A stretch of 64,000 nucleotides of DNA from Oscillospiraceae bacterium (GCA_031266415.1 JAISBB010000007.1:40401-104400), one strand, 5' to 3'; counted from the stretch's first letter, positions 27,981-39,687 are shown. Notes: generated by a model not told the origin, from the sequence alone. Numbers and translations are program-made.

Positions 27981-28976
27981 ATGATTTCCATTATCAAAAG
28001 AATTTTAGTTTGTGTTGTAGTAATTTTGATGGCAATTGGATTAATGAGTTGCTTGAAAAAAAAGAAAGTACAAAAAATAGAATTAGAAGACGAAATAACG
28101 GTAATGGAAGACCCAAATGAGCCGAAAGAAGATATGATTCCGCGCCCAGATCTTCAGCCGAAATTGAAGGAAGCTCAAGAGAAATATAAAGAGGCAGTTG
28201 CGTGGCTTTATATTCCAGAGAGTGTTGACCTCCCTGTAATGTTATGTTCCAAAGATAGTGGTGAAAATGATGGCAAAAACCGTTATTACCGGCATGCTGA
28301 AGATGGTTCTTATCGTTTGTGTGGTAGTGTTTACACATTCCCAAAATCAGTGATTGATTCCCGAGAAAAGTTATCGCGCAATTTAGTTTTAATGGGGCAC
28401 CACATAGAAGGTAAAAATGAACTCCTTTTGGGGCCCCTTGAAAAATTTTATGAGTTTTCTTTTACCAAAAAACACCCATATGTGTTTCTGGCTATTCCAG
28501 GTGAAAATTTAATTTTTGAAATTTTTGCCGTTTATGTTACTGAAGTTCCAGCTAGAAAATATAATAAAGTAGGGTTTTGTTACTATTTTTCAGTAGACCC
28601 GGCGAATGAAACTCCTGATAATCCTACTAAAGGTGGAGATGGTTCACTGCCTGCTCAATTTGTTGCCGCAACTGACAAAAGCTGGGTGCAAATTGTTTCC
28701 GAAGAGGCAAAAAAACGTTCACTTTATAATTACGAAGGGATATCAATTGACAAAGATGATAAGATAATTACCCTTACAACTTGTACTTATATATTTGGGA
28801 AAACGGGTTCGAAGAACTGTTTATCAATTGAATTTGTGATACAAGGGAAACTGTTAACACCAGAAAGAAAACTTCGGGATGAAGCACGAGTGAAAAAAAA
28901 TCAAAACCCCAAATGGCCCAATCTGCCGGAGCCAAAGAGATCTTTTAAATATGAAGCGGAAGATGGAGAAAAGTAG
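27981..28976 (+). CDS. Class B-type sortase, atypical
   Basis: A 331-residue sortase-fold transpeptidase. The N-terminal hydrophobic segment ends in LMSC, so it may be membrane-anchored or a lipoprotein. The core shows AWLYIPESVDLPVML, the catalytic His in LVLMGHHIEG and the catalytic Cys in ITLTTCTYIF. The Arg expected at the start of the last strand (R-F-V-V-like) is Glu in SIEFVIQGKL, so either activity is altered or another residue serves. Sortases attach surface proteins to the wall; no canonical LPXTG or NPQTN protein was seen in the window. It appears monocistronic, with small gaps on both sides. Confidence 0.82.
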   Translation: MISIIKRILVCVVVILMAIGLMSCLKKKKVQKIELEDEITVMEDPNEPKEDMIPRPDLQPKLKEAQEKYKEAVAWLYIPESVDLPVMLCSKDSGENDGKNRYYRHAEDGSYRLCGSVYTFPKSVIDSREKLSRNLVLMGHHIEGKNELLLGPLEKFYEFSFTKKHPYVFLAIPGENLIFEIFAVYVTEVPARKYNKVGFCYYFSVDPANETPDNPTKGGDGSLPAQFVAATDKSWVQIVSEEAKKRSLYNYEGISIDKDDKIITLTTCTYIFGKTGSKNCLSIEFVIQGKLLTPERKLRDEARVKKNQNPKWPNLPEPKRSFKYEAEDGEK

Positions 28977-29140
28977 TAACTGAAAGATGAAAAAGTGAGA
29001 AAGGCAAGAGCAATTTGAAATATGAGCAGAAGGGAAGGTAAAGAAGGTGAATTGAGTCGTAATTTGTGAGCGTTCGCTGCATTTTTACTTGAATGTTGAT
29101 TTTTATAGTAAAATTTGTCGAGTTTTAAGATTAGTAGAGG

Positions 29141-29169
29141 TTGCATTTTGGATAAAGATGTGTTAGAAT
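29141..29169 (+). promoter_or_regulatory. Promoter for the atp operon
   Basis: A -35 box TTGCAT (29141-29146) and -10 box TAGAAT (29164-29169) with a 17-base spacer, 44 bases before the atpI-like start. Confidence 0.5.
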
Positions 29170-29212
29170 AAATTGTGTTTATTTGAATTGGGTTTGGCAT
29201 GGGTGGTGATGA

Positions 29213-29605
29213 ATGCTGAAAAATATTTTTGCGGCTAAAGCGGGTTTAGATTCAAAAAATTTGGCATTTTTTTTTGCATTGGTTGATGTTTTAGTATTTT
29301 TGGTTTTGGTGCTTGTGAAGAAATTTGCAATTATTTCTTTTGTTAGTGTGGTTTTGGGAAGTTTTTGCTCTTTTTTGAATATTGTTTTTTTGAGCATGGC
29401 AATAGATAAATCCGTGAATATGCCACAACTTCTGGCACGAAGTTATATACGGAGTAATTATATAAAGCGCTTTTTGGGTTTAGGTTTTGTTTGTGCATTA
29501 GTGATTAAAAGTGGTTTTTTGAATTTTGGGGTATTTTTTTTACCGATGTTTATCCCGCAGTATTTTTTTATTTTTTCTCAAATAATTGCACGACAACGGG
29601 GGTAG
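29213..29605 (+). CDS. atpI: ATP synthase subunit I-like protein
   Basis: A 130-residue protein with four hydrophobic segments, at the first position of the atp operon just before atpB. AtpI proteins help assemble the c-ring and are poorly conserved in sequence; the call rests on size, topology and position. It ends five bases before the atpB start. Confidence 0.7.
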   Translation: MLKNIFAAKAGLDSKNLAFFFALVDVLVFLVLVLVKKFAIISFVSVVLGSFCSFLNIVFLSMAIDKSVNMPQLLARSYIRSNYIKRFLGLGFVCALVIKSGFLNFGVFFLPMFIPQYFFIFSQIIARQRG

Positions 29606-29609
29606 ATCT

Positions 29610-30332
29610 ATGAACATTGAAGGGGCACGAATTCTTTTTACTTTGCCAATATTGGGCGGAATTAAAATTTCTGAAACAACAGTTGTGAGTTGGGGAGTAG
29701 TTGTTTTCCTTATTATTTTAATTAAAATTTTTGTTCATAAAATGGAAACAATTCCAAAAGGGAAACAAGTGTTGGTAGAAGAATTTGTGCGATTTATTGA
29801 GGGGCAAGTAGAAGCGACTGGTGGCAAAAAAGTGAAAGGTTTTGCACCATATATTGGTGCTATTTTCTTGATGTCAATTACTTCTAGTCTTTGTGGATTG
29901 GTGGGTGCTCGCCCGCCAACAGCGGACTTGAGTATAACTGCAGCTTGGGCAGTGGTTACTTTCGTTTTAATTTTGTTCGTTGAAGTTAGAAGTCACGGAG
30001 TTGGAGGTTACTTAAAAGGATTTTTAAAGCCGTTCCCCGTTATGCTTCCCATGAATATTATTGAAATGATTGTACTTCCTGTTTCCATGGCGGCTCGGCA
30101 CTTTTGTAATATATTATCTGCGGTGATTTTAGTTGAATTACTTGGAAGTTTTCTTGCGTCTGTTAGTGGTATTATTTTTGGTGCATTGGGCAGTTATTTC
30201 CCGATTTTGAAAGTGGGTTTGCCGGCAGTTTTTTCAATTTATTTGGATTTATTTGGAAGTTTCATTCAGGCGTTTGTTTTCATTACATTGACTTTGGTTA
30301 ATCTTGGTCGAGCAACGAGCGAAGAAGAATAG
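29610..30332 (+). CDS. atpB: ATP synthase F0 subunit a
   Basis: The stator half-channel subunit of the F-type ATP synthase. Start at ATG 29610 (ACGGGGG upstream), 240 residues; the open frame extends upstream into atpI. The essential Arg is in the fourth helix (MAARHFCNILSAVILVELL), and the C-terminal helix has FVFITLTLV. About five to six membrane segments. Confidence 0.94.
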   Translation: MNIEGARILFTLPILGGIKISETTVVSWGVVVFLIILIKIFVHKMETIPKGKQVLVEEFVRFIEGQVEATGGKKVKGFAPYIGAIFLMSITSSLCGLVGARPPTADLSITAAWAVVTFVLILFVEVRSHGVGGYLKGFLKPFPVMLPMNIIEMIVLPVSMAARHFCNILSAVILVELLGSFLASVSGIIFGALGSYFPILKVGLPAVFSIYLDLFGSFIQAFVFITLTLVNLGRATSEEE

Positions 30333-30355
30333 ATTTTTTTAGGAGGTTTTTTTGT

Positions 30356-30640
30356 ATGGCGATTCAAGAAGAGATGCGAGTATTTGCACAGGCAATGGTT
30401 ATGTGTTGTTCTGCCTTAGGAGCGGGAATTGCGGCAATTGCTTGCTTGGGTGCTGGCATTGGGCAAGGAAATGCAGCTGGAAGGGCAGCAGAGGCAGTTG
30501 CACGGCAACCAGAAGCAAAATCTGCTGTTACATCGACTATGTTGGTTGGTTGCGCAATTGCAGAAACAACGGCTCTTTATGCTTTTGCTGTTTCAATGAT
30601 ACTAATTTTTGCAAATCCGTTTGTTAAATCTTTGGCTTAA
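30356..30640 (+). CDS. atpE: ATP synthase c subunit, Na+-type site
   Basis: The 94-residue proteolipid that forms the rotor ring. Two helices with the loop ARQPEAK. The ion site carries Gln in GIGQGNAAG on helix 1 and Glu-Thr-Thr...Tyr in AIAETTALYAF on helix 2. In the Na+-translocating ring of Ilyobacter tartaricus the ligand set is Gln, Glu, Ser/Thr, Thr and Tyr at these places. The enzyme is therefore predicted to be Na+-coupled. A strong AGGAGG lies upstream of ATG 30356. Confidence 0.95.
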   Translation: MAIQEEMRVFAQAMVMCCSALGAGIAAIACLGAGIGQGNAAGRAAEAVARQPEAKSAVTSTMLVGCAIAETTALYAFAVSMILIFANPFVKSLA

Positions 30641-30691
30641 GGATTTTTTTAAACTATTTATGGTTCGCTTTTATTTTAGGGGGAATGTGCT

Positions 30692-31189
30692 TTGGAACAT
30701 AAAGCGTTGATTTCTTTTTCAATTCCGGAGGTTTGTTTTGCATGGATAAATTTATTTATTCTTTTTTTGATTGCTAAGAAATTTTTGTTTAAGCCAGTTA
30801 AAGAAATGATGTTACGAAGAGAAAAAGAAGTGAAAGATATATATAGTAAGGCAGAAGAAGCTAGCGAACATGCAAAGCTGCTTGAAGAGGAATGTAAACA
30901 AAAGTTACTTGCTGCAAAATTTGAAGCTGCGCGAATAATTAATGAAGCGATTGCGAACTCAGAGCTGAAAGCAGAAGAAATTGTTGAGCAGGCCAAGCAA
31001 AAAGCTATGCAAATTTTGGAAAAAGCCCAATATCAAATTAAGAAAGAAAAAGACGATGCGTTGCGCTCGGCATATGACGAAGTTGCAGACGTGGTTTTGA
31101 TTACGGCTTCTAAATTCTTAAAGAAAGAAATGAGTATGGAAGACCACAAGCGGGTGATAAATGAGGTTTTAAGTGACGTGATGGTTTAA
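30692..31189 (+). CDS. atpF: ATP synthase F0 subunit b
   Basis: Peripheral-stalk subunit b, 165 residues: one N-terminal membrane segment (CFAWINLFILFLIAKKFLF) followed by a long charged coiled coil (VKEMMLRREKEVKDIYSKAE onward). Start at TTG 30692 after GGGGGAA. It precedes atpH by four bases. Confidence 0.94.
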   Translation: MEHKALISFSIPEVCFAWINLFILFLIAKKFLFKPVKEMMLRREKEVKDIYSKAEEASEHAKLLEEECKQKLLAAKFEAARIINEAIANSELKAEEIVEQAKQKAMQILEKAQYQIKKEKDDALRSAYDEVADVVLITASKFLKKEMSMEDHKRVINEVLSDVMV

Positions 31190-31193
31190 GGTT

Positions 31194-31778
31194 TTGTGGA
31201 TGGAAAAAATCAAAAGTTGGATGGAGGTGTTTTTTAGAGTGAGTGAAGTAATGTGTGGTACGTTTGCAAAGGCTTTTTTTGAAACATTGAATCCATCTGA
31301 ATTAGAAGTTTATGACCAATTTGAATGTTTGAGCGTGGTTATGGAACAAAAAGCCATACAGGAATTCTTTGCGAATTTTTTGGTGCCAAATGAAGAAAAA
31401 TTAAAGATTTTAGAAAATGCTCTAGAAAAATTCAACCCGAATCTAATTGGTTTTTTAAGTTTGTTGATTGAAAGAAATTATATTAAGTTTTTTGAAAAAA
31501 TTTGGAGAAGTTTTAAATCTATTTATTGTGAGTTTAAAGGGATTGAAGAAGTACAAGTTTTCTCTGCAGTTTTGTTGGAAGAGAAACAATTGCAAAAGCT
31601 GAAAGAAATTTTTGAAAAGAAAATGAATAAGCCTGTTAAAGTTGAAGCGTTAGTTGACGATTCTCTGTTGGGAGGATTGATTTTTAAATATCAAGGGAAA
31701 GTGCTTGATTTAAGCTTTAAAAACCGCACAAAAGCAATTAGAAAGCACTTTAAAAAACAGGTGACAGATTTTTGCTAA
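31194..31778 (+). CDS. atpH: ATP synthase F1 subunit delta
   Basis: Peripheral-stalk subunit delta (OSCP type), 194 residues. The helical N-terminal domain (AKAFFETLNPSELEVYDQF) and the C-terminal domain (VQVFSAVLLEEKQLQKLKEI, then VDDSLLGGLIFKYQGKVLDL) are both present. The start is in the region 31194-31239; the exact codon is uncertain. An extra copy of the C-terminal domain alone follows 253 bases later. Confidence 0.9.
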   Translation: MWMEKIKSWMEVFFRVSEVMCGTFAKAFFETLNPSELEVYDQFECLSVVMEQKAIQEFFANFLVPNEEKLKILENALEKFNPNLIGFLSLLIERNYIKFFEKIWRSFKSIYCEFKGIEEVQVFSAVLLEEKQLQKLKEIFEKKMNKPVKVEALVDDSLLGGLIFKYQGKVLDLSFKNRTKAIRKHFKKQVTDFC

Positions 31779-32031
31779 TATTTAAGGGTGTTTTTTGCTG
31801 ATAGTTTTTGAGATCAACTGGATTATTTTTAATAAGTTTGTTGTATTTTGTTTGAGTAGTATAAATGCAAAGAAAAAGTAGTTATATTGATATTTCCCTA
31901 TTTTTCAAATAGTTTTTTTACAGGCAATTTTGCATGCGATTACATTTATAACTACAAATTTTATTTAACAAACAATTCAGTTTAATTTTAAGCGGCCTGA
32001 CTTAACTTTAAAAGGTTGGTGACACAGAATT

Positions 32032-32334
32032 ATGCAAATGTCTAGCAATAACGCAACAAAAATAGTGCAAGAACACGTCAAAAAATATTCTGGTGAAGGC
32101 AAGAGTGTTGATGTAATTTCTGCTGTGCAATTGACAGAAGAGCAATTGCACAGAGTAAAAAATGTGCTGGCAGAAAAATTAGGGGAAGTAGTTGAAGTAA
32201 CAAATCTGCTTGATGAGTCTTTGATTGGTGGTCTTGTTTTTAAATTTAATGGACATGTGTCTGACATGAGTTTGAAAAATCAATTGAAGAATCTAAAGCT
32301 GCAAATAATGGGGAAGGCTAATTCTAATGATTAA
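32032..32334 (+). CDS. Stand-alone delta C-terminal domain
   Basis: A 100-residue protein matching only the C-terminal half of F1 delta: VISAVQLTEEQLHRVKNVL, then NLLDESLIGGLVFKFNGHVSD and a final helix. It lines up with VFSAVLLEEKQLQKLKEI and ALVDDSLLGGLIFKYQGKVLD in the full-length delta just upstream, so it is a partial duplication that has diverged well beyond recent copying. The reading frame is intact and it has its own start, 36 bases before atpA. It may replace or supplement the stalk contact with subunit b, or be regulatory. Confidence 0.85.
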   Translation: MQMSSNNATKIVQEHVKKYSGEGKSVDVISAVQLTEEQLHRVKNVLAEKLGEVVEVTNLLDESLIGGLVFKFNGHVSDMSLKNQLKNLKLQIMGKANSND

Positions 32335-32370
32335 TTTTGGCAGCTGGTTTGAAAAGGGGTTGATTAGAAA

Positions 32371-33876
32371 ATGCAACTTAAGCCGGCCGAAATAATTAAG
32401 GTCATTAAAGATCAAATTGATAGTTATTCTGACAAGGTTGAATTGTCAGATATTGGAACAATTATTAGTGTTGGAGACGGCATTGTTAATGTTTATGGTT
32501 TAGATGATTGTATGGCTTGTGAACTTTTGGAATTTGAAGATGGAACGCAAGCTTTAGCTTTAAACTTGGAAGAGGATATTATTGGCGCTGTTGTTTTGGG
32601 TTCGTGTGACAATCTTAAAGAAGGTGGCAATGTTAAACGCACAGGGAAAATAGTTTCGGTTCCTGTTGGCGACGAATTAATTGGGCGTGTTGTTGGTGCT
32701 TTGGGTGCCCCAATTGATGGTTTGGGTGCAATTAAAACTAGAGAATTTAGGGCAATTGAAAGTGAAGCACCGGGAATTATTGACAGAGAACATGTTAACA
32801 CACCACTGGAAACTGGAATTAAAGCTATTGATGCAATGATCCCAATTGGGAAAGGCCAGAGAGAACTTATTATTGGAGATAGGCAGACAGGGAAAACTAC
32901 AATTGCATTAGACACTATCCTTAATCAGAAAGGGAAAAATGTGATTTGTGTTTATGTTGCAATTGGTCAAAAAAATTCAACAGTGGCCAAAGTGGTTGAA
33001 ACTCTGAGAGTTAATGGGGCATTGGATTATACCATTGTTGTTAGTGCAACAGCTGCTGATTCCAGTGCGTTACAATATATTGCGCCGTATACAGGCTGTA
33101 CAATGGGCGAATATTTTATGCGGGCCGGGAAAGATGTTTTGTGTGTTTATGACGATCTTTCAAAGCATGCGGTCGCTTATAGGGCGATTTCATTATTGTT
33201 GCGAAAACCACCAGGAAGAGAAGCTTACCCAGGGGATGTTTTTTATCTTCACTCAAGATTACTTGAGCGAGCAGCACGAATGAATGCACAGCACGGTGGT
33301 GGGTCGTTAAGTGCTTTGCCTATAATTGAAACGCAAGCCGGTGATATTTCTGCATATATTCCAACTAATGTTATTTCTATTACCGATGGTCAAATCTTTT
33401 TGGAATCTGAGTTATTTTTTTCTGGTGTTAGGCCAGCAGTTAACCCTGGGATATCTGTTTCACGAGTTGGTGGGCATGCACAAATTAAGGCTATGCAAAA
33501 GATATCTGGGACTTTGCGGTTACTGTACTCTCAGTTTATGGAACTGCAAGCGTTTGCGCAATTTGGTTCCGACTTAGACGATGTTACACGTCGAAAAATT
33601 GAGCAAGGGCAAAGAATTTTGGAAGTTTTTAAGCAAGATATTAATAGTCCCGTTCGAATTGAGTGCCAGGTTATTATGGTCTATGCATTAGTGAATCATT
33701 TATTAAGTGATGTAGATTTATCTGATATATCGAAATTTGAAGAAGGGCTAATTGATCATGTTACTTATAATTGCAAAGATTTAATGGCTGAGATTTTACA
33801 AGATGGTTTAACGGAACCGGTTGAAGAAAAAATTAGAACAGTGATTGTGAACTATAAAAATTTATTTGCAGCTTAA
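32371..33876 (+). CDS. atpA: ATP synthase F1 subunit alpha
   Basis: Non-catalytic nucleotide-binding subunit, 501 residues. Walker A GDRQTGKT (near residue 170), the [20 protein letters not shown] segment, and the ATP synthase signature [14 protein letters not shown] (near 355). Normal length. Confidence 0.98.
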   Translation: MQLKPAEIIKVIKDQIDSYSDKVELSDIGTIISVGDGIVNVYGLDDCMACELLEFEDGTQALALNLEEDIIGAVVLGSCDNLKEGGNVKRTGKIVSVPVGDELIGRVVGALGAPIDGLGAIKTREFRAIESEAPGIIDREHVNTPLETGIKAIDAMIPIGKGQRELIIGDRQTGKTTIALDTILNQKGKNVICVYVAIGQKNSTVAKVVETLRVNGALDYTIVVSATAADSSALQYIAPYTGCTMGEYFMRAGKDVLCVYDDLSKHAVAYRAISLLLRKPPGREAYPGDVFYLHSRLLERAARMNAQHGGGSLSALPIIETQAGDISAYIPTNVISITDGQIFLESELFFSGVRPAVNPGISVSRVGGHAQIKAMQKISGTLRLLYSQFMELQAFAQFGSDLDDVTRRKIEQGQRILEVFKQDINSPVRIECQVIMVYALVNHLLSDVDLSDISKFEEGLIDHVTYNCKDLMAEILQDGLTEPVEEKIRTVIVNYKNLFAA

Positions 33877-33926
33877 GTTTAATATTGAAACAGAAGAGAG
33901 GGGTGGAGGCCTTGGCTGGGGGTGAC

Positions 33927-36177
<2,251 letters not shown>

Positions 36178-36180
36178 TTT

Positions 36181-36594
36181 ATGGTTGGATTTAATCTAAA
36201 GATTGTAACCCCAACAAGGGCAGCTTTCGATGGTGTGGTTAAAAGCGTAGTTCTTAAAACTGCAGATGGTGAAATTTGCGTTCTTAAGGGGCATGAAGAT
36301 TATGTTGCACCAATTATGATTGGGCCGTTGCGACTTGAAAAAGAATCGGGCGAAAAGAAATTAGGGTGTGCCGCTTATGGTTTTGTTAATATCTCGAATA
36401 ATTCCGTTAATGTGTTCGCAACAACTTTTGAATTTGTTGAAGAAATAGATGTGGCCCGCGCAACTAAAATGATGGAAAAAATGAAAGATATTATAGTTGC
36501 GGGGGCCACAGGTGATGAATTAAGTGATGCACAGGCTAGATATGAGCGTTGCAAAGCACGTTTAAAAGTGATTAAGCTTAGTAATAAAAATTAG
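36181..36594 (+). CDS. atpC: ATP synthase F1 subunit epsilon
   Basis: Rotor-foot subunit, 137 residues. The N-terminal beta barrel (LKIVTPTRAAFDGVVKSVVL, LKGHEDYVAPI) and the C-terminal helical hairpin are both present. Last gene of the operon, followed by a clear terminator. Confidence 0.94.
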   Translation: MVGFNLKIVTPTRAAFDGVVKSVVLKTADGEICVLKGHEDYVAPIMIGPLRLEKESGEKKLGCAAYGFVNISNNSVNVFATTFEFVEEIDVARATKMMEKMKDIIVAGATGDELSDAQARYERCKARLKVIKLSNKN

Positions 36595-36624
36595 ACAATA
36601 AAAATCTAAAAAGGCAAAAAAATC

Positions 36625-36660
36625 CTCCACTCTGGCTTTTGAAGTAGTGGAGAATTTTTT
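36625..36660 (+). terminator. Rho-independent terminator of atp operon
   Basis: A stem CTCCACT / AGTGGAG (36625-36631 with 36646-36652) followed by a run of T's, 31 bases after the atpC stop. Confidence 0.85.
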
Positions 36661-36683
36661 TGTTTTATTTTTGCTGTGCTCAG

Positions 36684-37757
36684 CTAAGTTTGCGAACTTA
36701 AAGAAGCTGCTAATTCCGCTGCTTCTGGTCTGTCATGGCCCTCGAAATAAAATTATGTTCCCACAAAATCTCACAGATGTTTCCGAAACGCCCGCGGTCT
36801 GCTGTTAGCACAACGGAATTTCCATCGACTGCGTGCATCAGTGCAGGCGCGATGCCGTGTTCGACAAGTTCAGTCGCTTTCTGTTCGGAGTTGCAAGGGC
36901 CTACAATCCCGTCGTAGAGGCAGCCCATACATGTGGCGAGAGCGGCGTAGCCGCCAGAGTCGCTCGCCCAGGCCGAAAAAAAAGCCAGGGACCCGCCGCA
37001 AATCCGACAAGGGTCGCCGTGTTGGTTAGCAGCGTTCGGCCCCGCAGGACGTCCTGGATCCACGTGCTGGGATCCCCGGCCCAGTCTGGGACTTCTGGCG
37101 GCCCGCCCTCCCCTTGCCGGAACAATCGGCCGGGTGCTCGGGGTCGCCGTATTTCGTAATATTTTGGAGGGTTTTTTGTTGCATCCGCCAAAAGAAGTTT
37201 CTCTTTGTGCCAAAACACATCTAATTCTATGTCTGTTCCTGTTGGGTTCGCAATTTTTAACTTGATTTTTTTGCAAGGTGCCCCACACGAGCAAACAGAT
37301 TCCTCTGCAACTTCAGCATCACTTGTGTTTTCTCCGGTGTGTTTCGAGAGGCAACCAAGGCAAAAATTTTCAGGTTCTTCTGAAGGAATTTCAGAGTGGT
37401 ACAGTTTGATCCGCCAAGGGATCCCGCAAATATTGCACTTTGTTATACAGTTTGGAATACCTTCTTCTTCGAGATTGTAATCAATCAAAAACTGACTCCA
37501 AGGCAGCGCTCCTGAGTGGAAGTCTATACGTGTTCGATTTCGGCGTTCTGAAGCGGTTTTTCCCCCCCCCCCCTTTTTATTGGGTTGAGAGCTAACCAAT
37601 CAGTGAAAACAGGTAAAAAGTAGGCATTCATTGCAGCATCTTGCGTCCATTCTGGAAGAAAATTATTTGCGCAAGCAATTGGCACATGAACTAAACTTGC
37701 AGCAACCAAAAAACTTAAAAGTTGCTTGAAAATTTTCTTCGTTTCTAAACTAACCAC
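36684..37757 (-). pseudogene. Exported Cys-rich family, copy A (frame-broken)
   Basis: A member of the exported Cys-rich family, read in pieces. The first frame (37757 to 37524) has the signal peptide LLSFLVAASLVHVPIACANN and then hits the poly-G tract (12 nt on the coding strand, 37562-37573), after which it leaves frame and stops. The frame one step over (to 36901) continues with KTASERRNRTR, then the Cys core (CITKCNICGIPWRIK, FCLGCLS, CSCGAPCKKI). A third frame (37040 onward to 36710) carries CRICGG...CMGC and the tail AMT. The conserved tail PEAAELAAS is in yet another frame ending at 36684. The family start codon position (TTG in others) is TTA here. A one-base gain or two-base loss in the tract would rejoin the first two parts only. 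Confidence 0.75.
37562..37573 (-). repeat. Poly-G tract (12 nt, coding strand), out of frame
   Basis: Twelve C's on the plus strand (G's on the coding strand) at the same protein position as the tracts in copies D and E, where the length is 10. With 12, the frame after the signal region is wrong; 10 or 13 would restore it. Flanking A-runs on both sides add to slippage risk. Confidence 0.9.
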
Positions 37758-38066
37758 ATCCTTCGCAAAGAGTTGATGTTAATACAGCAGTGACAAGAGG
37801 TGGCTGCCGCGGGACCAGGTTGTAGAACTGTTGGTGAGGGTAAGGTTAAGAGAACCTCAAGATTTACATCGGAAGTAATCTAAAAATTTTAGAAAAAACA
37901 TTCACCAGATTAAACATGTTCGACATTTAGAGGCTTATGTGAGATTGTAATAGATGTTTTTAGACATTGGCGGTACGATAAAATTGTGCAAACGAATAAC
38001 TCCCAGGATTTCAACCTCATAAAACTATATTAGAGCACTACACATCAACTACCGATCCGAGGACGA
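37758..38066. other. Spacer between copies A and B
   Basis: No gene is evident in this gap of 309 bases. The first bases (37740-37770, minus strand) carry the family leader with AAGGATGTGG. The rest is about average in composition with a small GC-rich patch near 37800 (ggctgccgcgggaccagg), which may be a remnant of another copy. Confidence 0.4.
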
Positions 38067-39173
38067 TTATGAGTTCCATGTGATGCCAGCACGTGGACAA
38101 GAAAATGCCGCAAGTTCATACGGCCGTGTCCAAGAGGGGTCGGTGCCTTCTGGTAGTGGGCCATGTGTCACCAAAAACCAACCAGGCTTCCTGAGATCGT
38201 GTGTTAAAGAAGGCGTGCCTGTTTGGTTCCAGTGGAACAGGCTCGGCGTCAAAATGTCGACAGGAACACCGAGCCAGCCGCAGTGCTTGCATTGAACAAC
38301 GCAGTAAGTTACGCCGCTGTTTTTTAGCTGCTGCACGCCGTCGGCAGCGGGACACAGTGGGCAGTAACCAGCCCCCATGCCGCCACCCACGGTGAAACCA
38401 GAAGGCGGGGAGAGCACAGCACCTGGTTGGCCTGCGGTCGAGCCAGCCGCATTTGCCGCGCCCATCCACGGAACGAAGGAGTACTCGTTTTCCCCGAAGA
38501 TTTTGTTAGCAGACCGTGGACGGTCGACGTTAAAATACTTTTTGGTGGCTCCGGTTGTGTCTTCTAAAAGAAGCATATCACCATGGGAATATACATAGTA
38601 TGTAGTAAGATCACTACTTCCTGCAGCTGAAAGAATCTTTAGCTCGATTTTTTTTGCCGGCTTCCCACAAGGGCAAGTAGCATCTTCAGTGACAAGGGAA
38701 GCATCTACATTTTCATTTTCTTCGTTGTGCAGCCCAAGGCAGCCAAGGCACAACATATTATTATCAACGCAGCGGTTTTCATTGGTTCCTGTGTCAATCA
38801 ATTTGATACGCCAAATTTGTCTCTCTGCTGTGCAAACATTGCAATCAGCAGAGCAATTTGGGACTCCCTCTTCTTTGAGATTGTGGGAATGCAAGAATTG
38901 ACTCCAAGGCAGCGCTCTTGCGTGAAGGTCTGCAGTAGCATTTGACCGGGATTGGCGTTCGTCGCTGGTTTTTCCCCTTACTTTTAGTTGGTTTAATGTT
39001 TTCTGCAGCTCAGTTGCAAAAACGGGCCAAAATATGGCATTTTTTACATCGTTTCCTTCAAGCAAGTTGTTCATCCATTCTGGAAGATCGTTCGCACAAA
39101 CAATTGGCGCATGAACCAAACTTGCAGCAACCAAAAAACTTAAAAGTCGCTTGAAATTTTTTTTCTTTTCCAT
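38067..39173 (-). CDS. Exported Cys-rich family, copy B
   Basis: A 368-residue protein starting at ATG 39173 (AAAGGATG leader upstream). Signal peptide LLSFLVAASLVHAPIVCAND. At the place of the poly-G tract only four G's remain (VRGKTSDERQ), in frame. The N-terminal Cys core is CSADCNVCTAERQIWRIK, CLGCLGLHN and CPCGKPAKKIEL; a second Cys group is CPLCPAADG and CVVQCKHCGWLG near residue 265-300. The first half is AT-rich, the second half (38100-38500) clearly GC-rich. Function unknown; the Cys pairs look like zinc ribbons but on an exported protein could also form disulfides. Confidence 0.75.
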   Translation of the reverse strand: MEKKKNFKRLLSFLVAASLVHAPIVCANDLPEWMNNLLEGNDVKNAIFWPVFATELQKTLNQLKVRGKTSDERQSRSNATADLHARALPWSQFLHSHNLKEEGVPNCSADCNVCTAERQIWRIKLIDTGTNENRCVDNNMLCLGCLGLHNEENENVDASLVTEDATCPCGKPAKKIELKILSAAGSSDLTTYYVYSHGDMLLLEDTTGATKKYFNVDRPRSANKIFGENEYSFVPWMGAANAAGSTAGQPGAVLSPPSGFTVGGGMGAGYCPLCPAADGVQQLKNSGVTYCVVQCKHCGWLGVPVDILTPSLFHWNQTGTPSLTHDLRKPGWFLVTHGPLPEGTDPSWTRPYELAAFSCPRAGITWNS

Positions 39174-39687
39174 ACTACTAAACACATCCTTTTCTTTTTA
39201 AATTTTGCAAAAAAATCCAATACGTGAGAAATTTCTAAACTCCGAATTCACCTGTACTTGCGTACTCATAGAAATTGATGAGTTCTTGGCTTTTGTTTCT
39301 GTCATGGTTGTGGTAGACCAAATCAACTGCCTGCACCACACTGCACTCCCAACTAGTCTTTTGAGATTGTGAATCCGTTGCTCGTTAGGTGAGTGGGCGG
39401 GATGTCACCGCGTGGATTTGCAGAGAATCTCACTATCCACAGAGAAAGTTGAAAGGATGCAGAAAAAGTACGTTTTAGCACGACTTTTCTGCCTCCTTCA
39501 CCTTAAGCTGTGGTACGATTACGAATTTTTGCAACAGAACTAAAATAATTTTACGCTTGCATGTGATTTCTTGAAATTGAAAAAATAACTCACTACAAAA
39601 TTTAAGGACCAAATGAATTCCGATTTATTACATGCTTTGCAGTTTGTAATTTTGTAGCTACAACTCACGTTGCTTGAAGATTTAATG
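39174..39687. other. Spacer with tail stub of a lost family copy
   Basis: No intact gene. Around 39281-39308 the minus strand encodes a stretch like the family tail (TMTETKAK, compare AMTKTQASELA in copy E and AMTETEAAELA near 60.2 kb), with a frame break. It lies just upstream of the copy B leader, as the copy E tail lies upstream of copy D, so a tandem copy has probably been deleted from here. The remainder (39320-39687) shows nothing recognisable. Confidence 0.45.
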
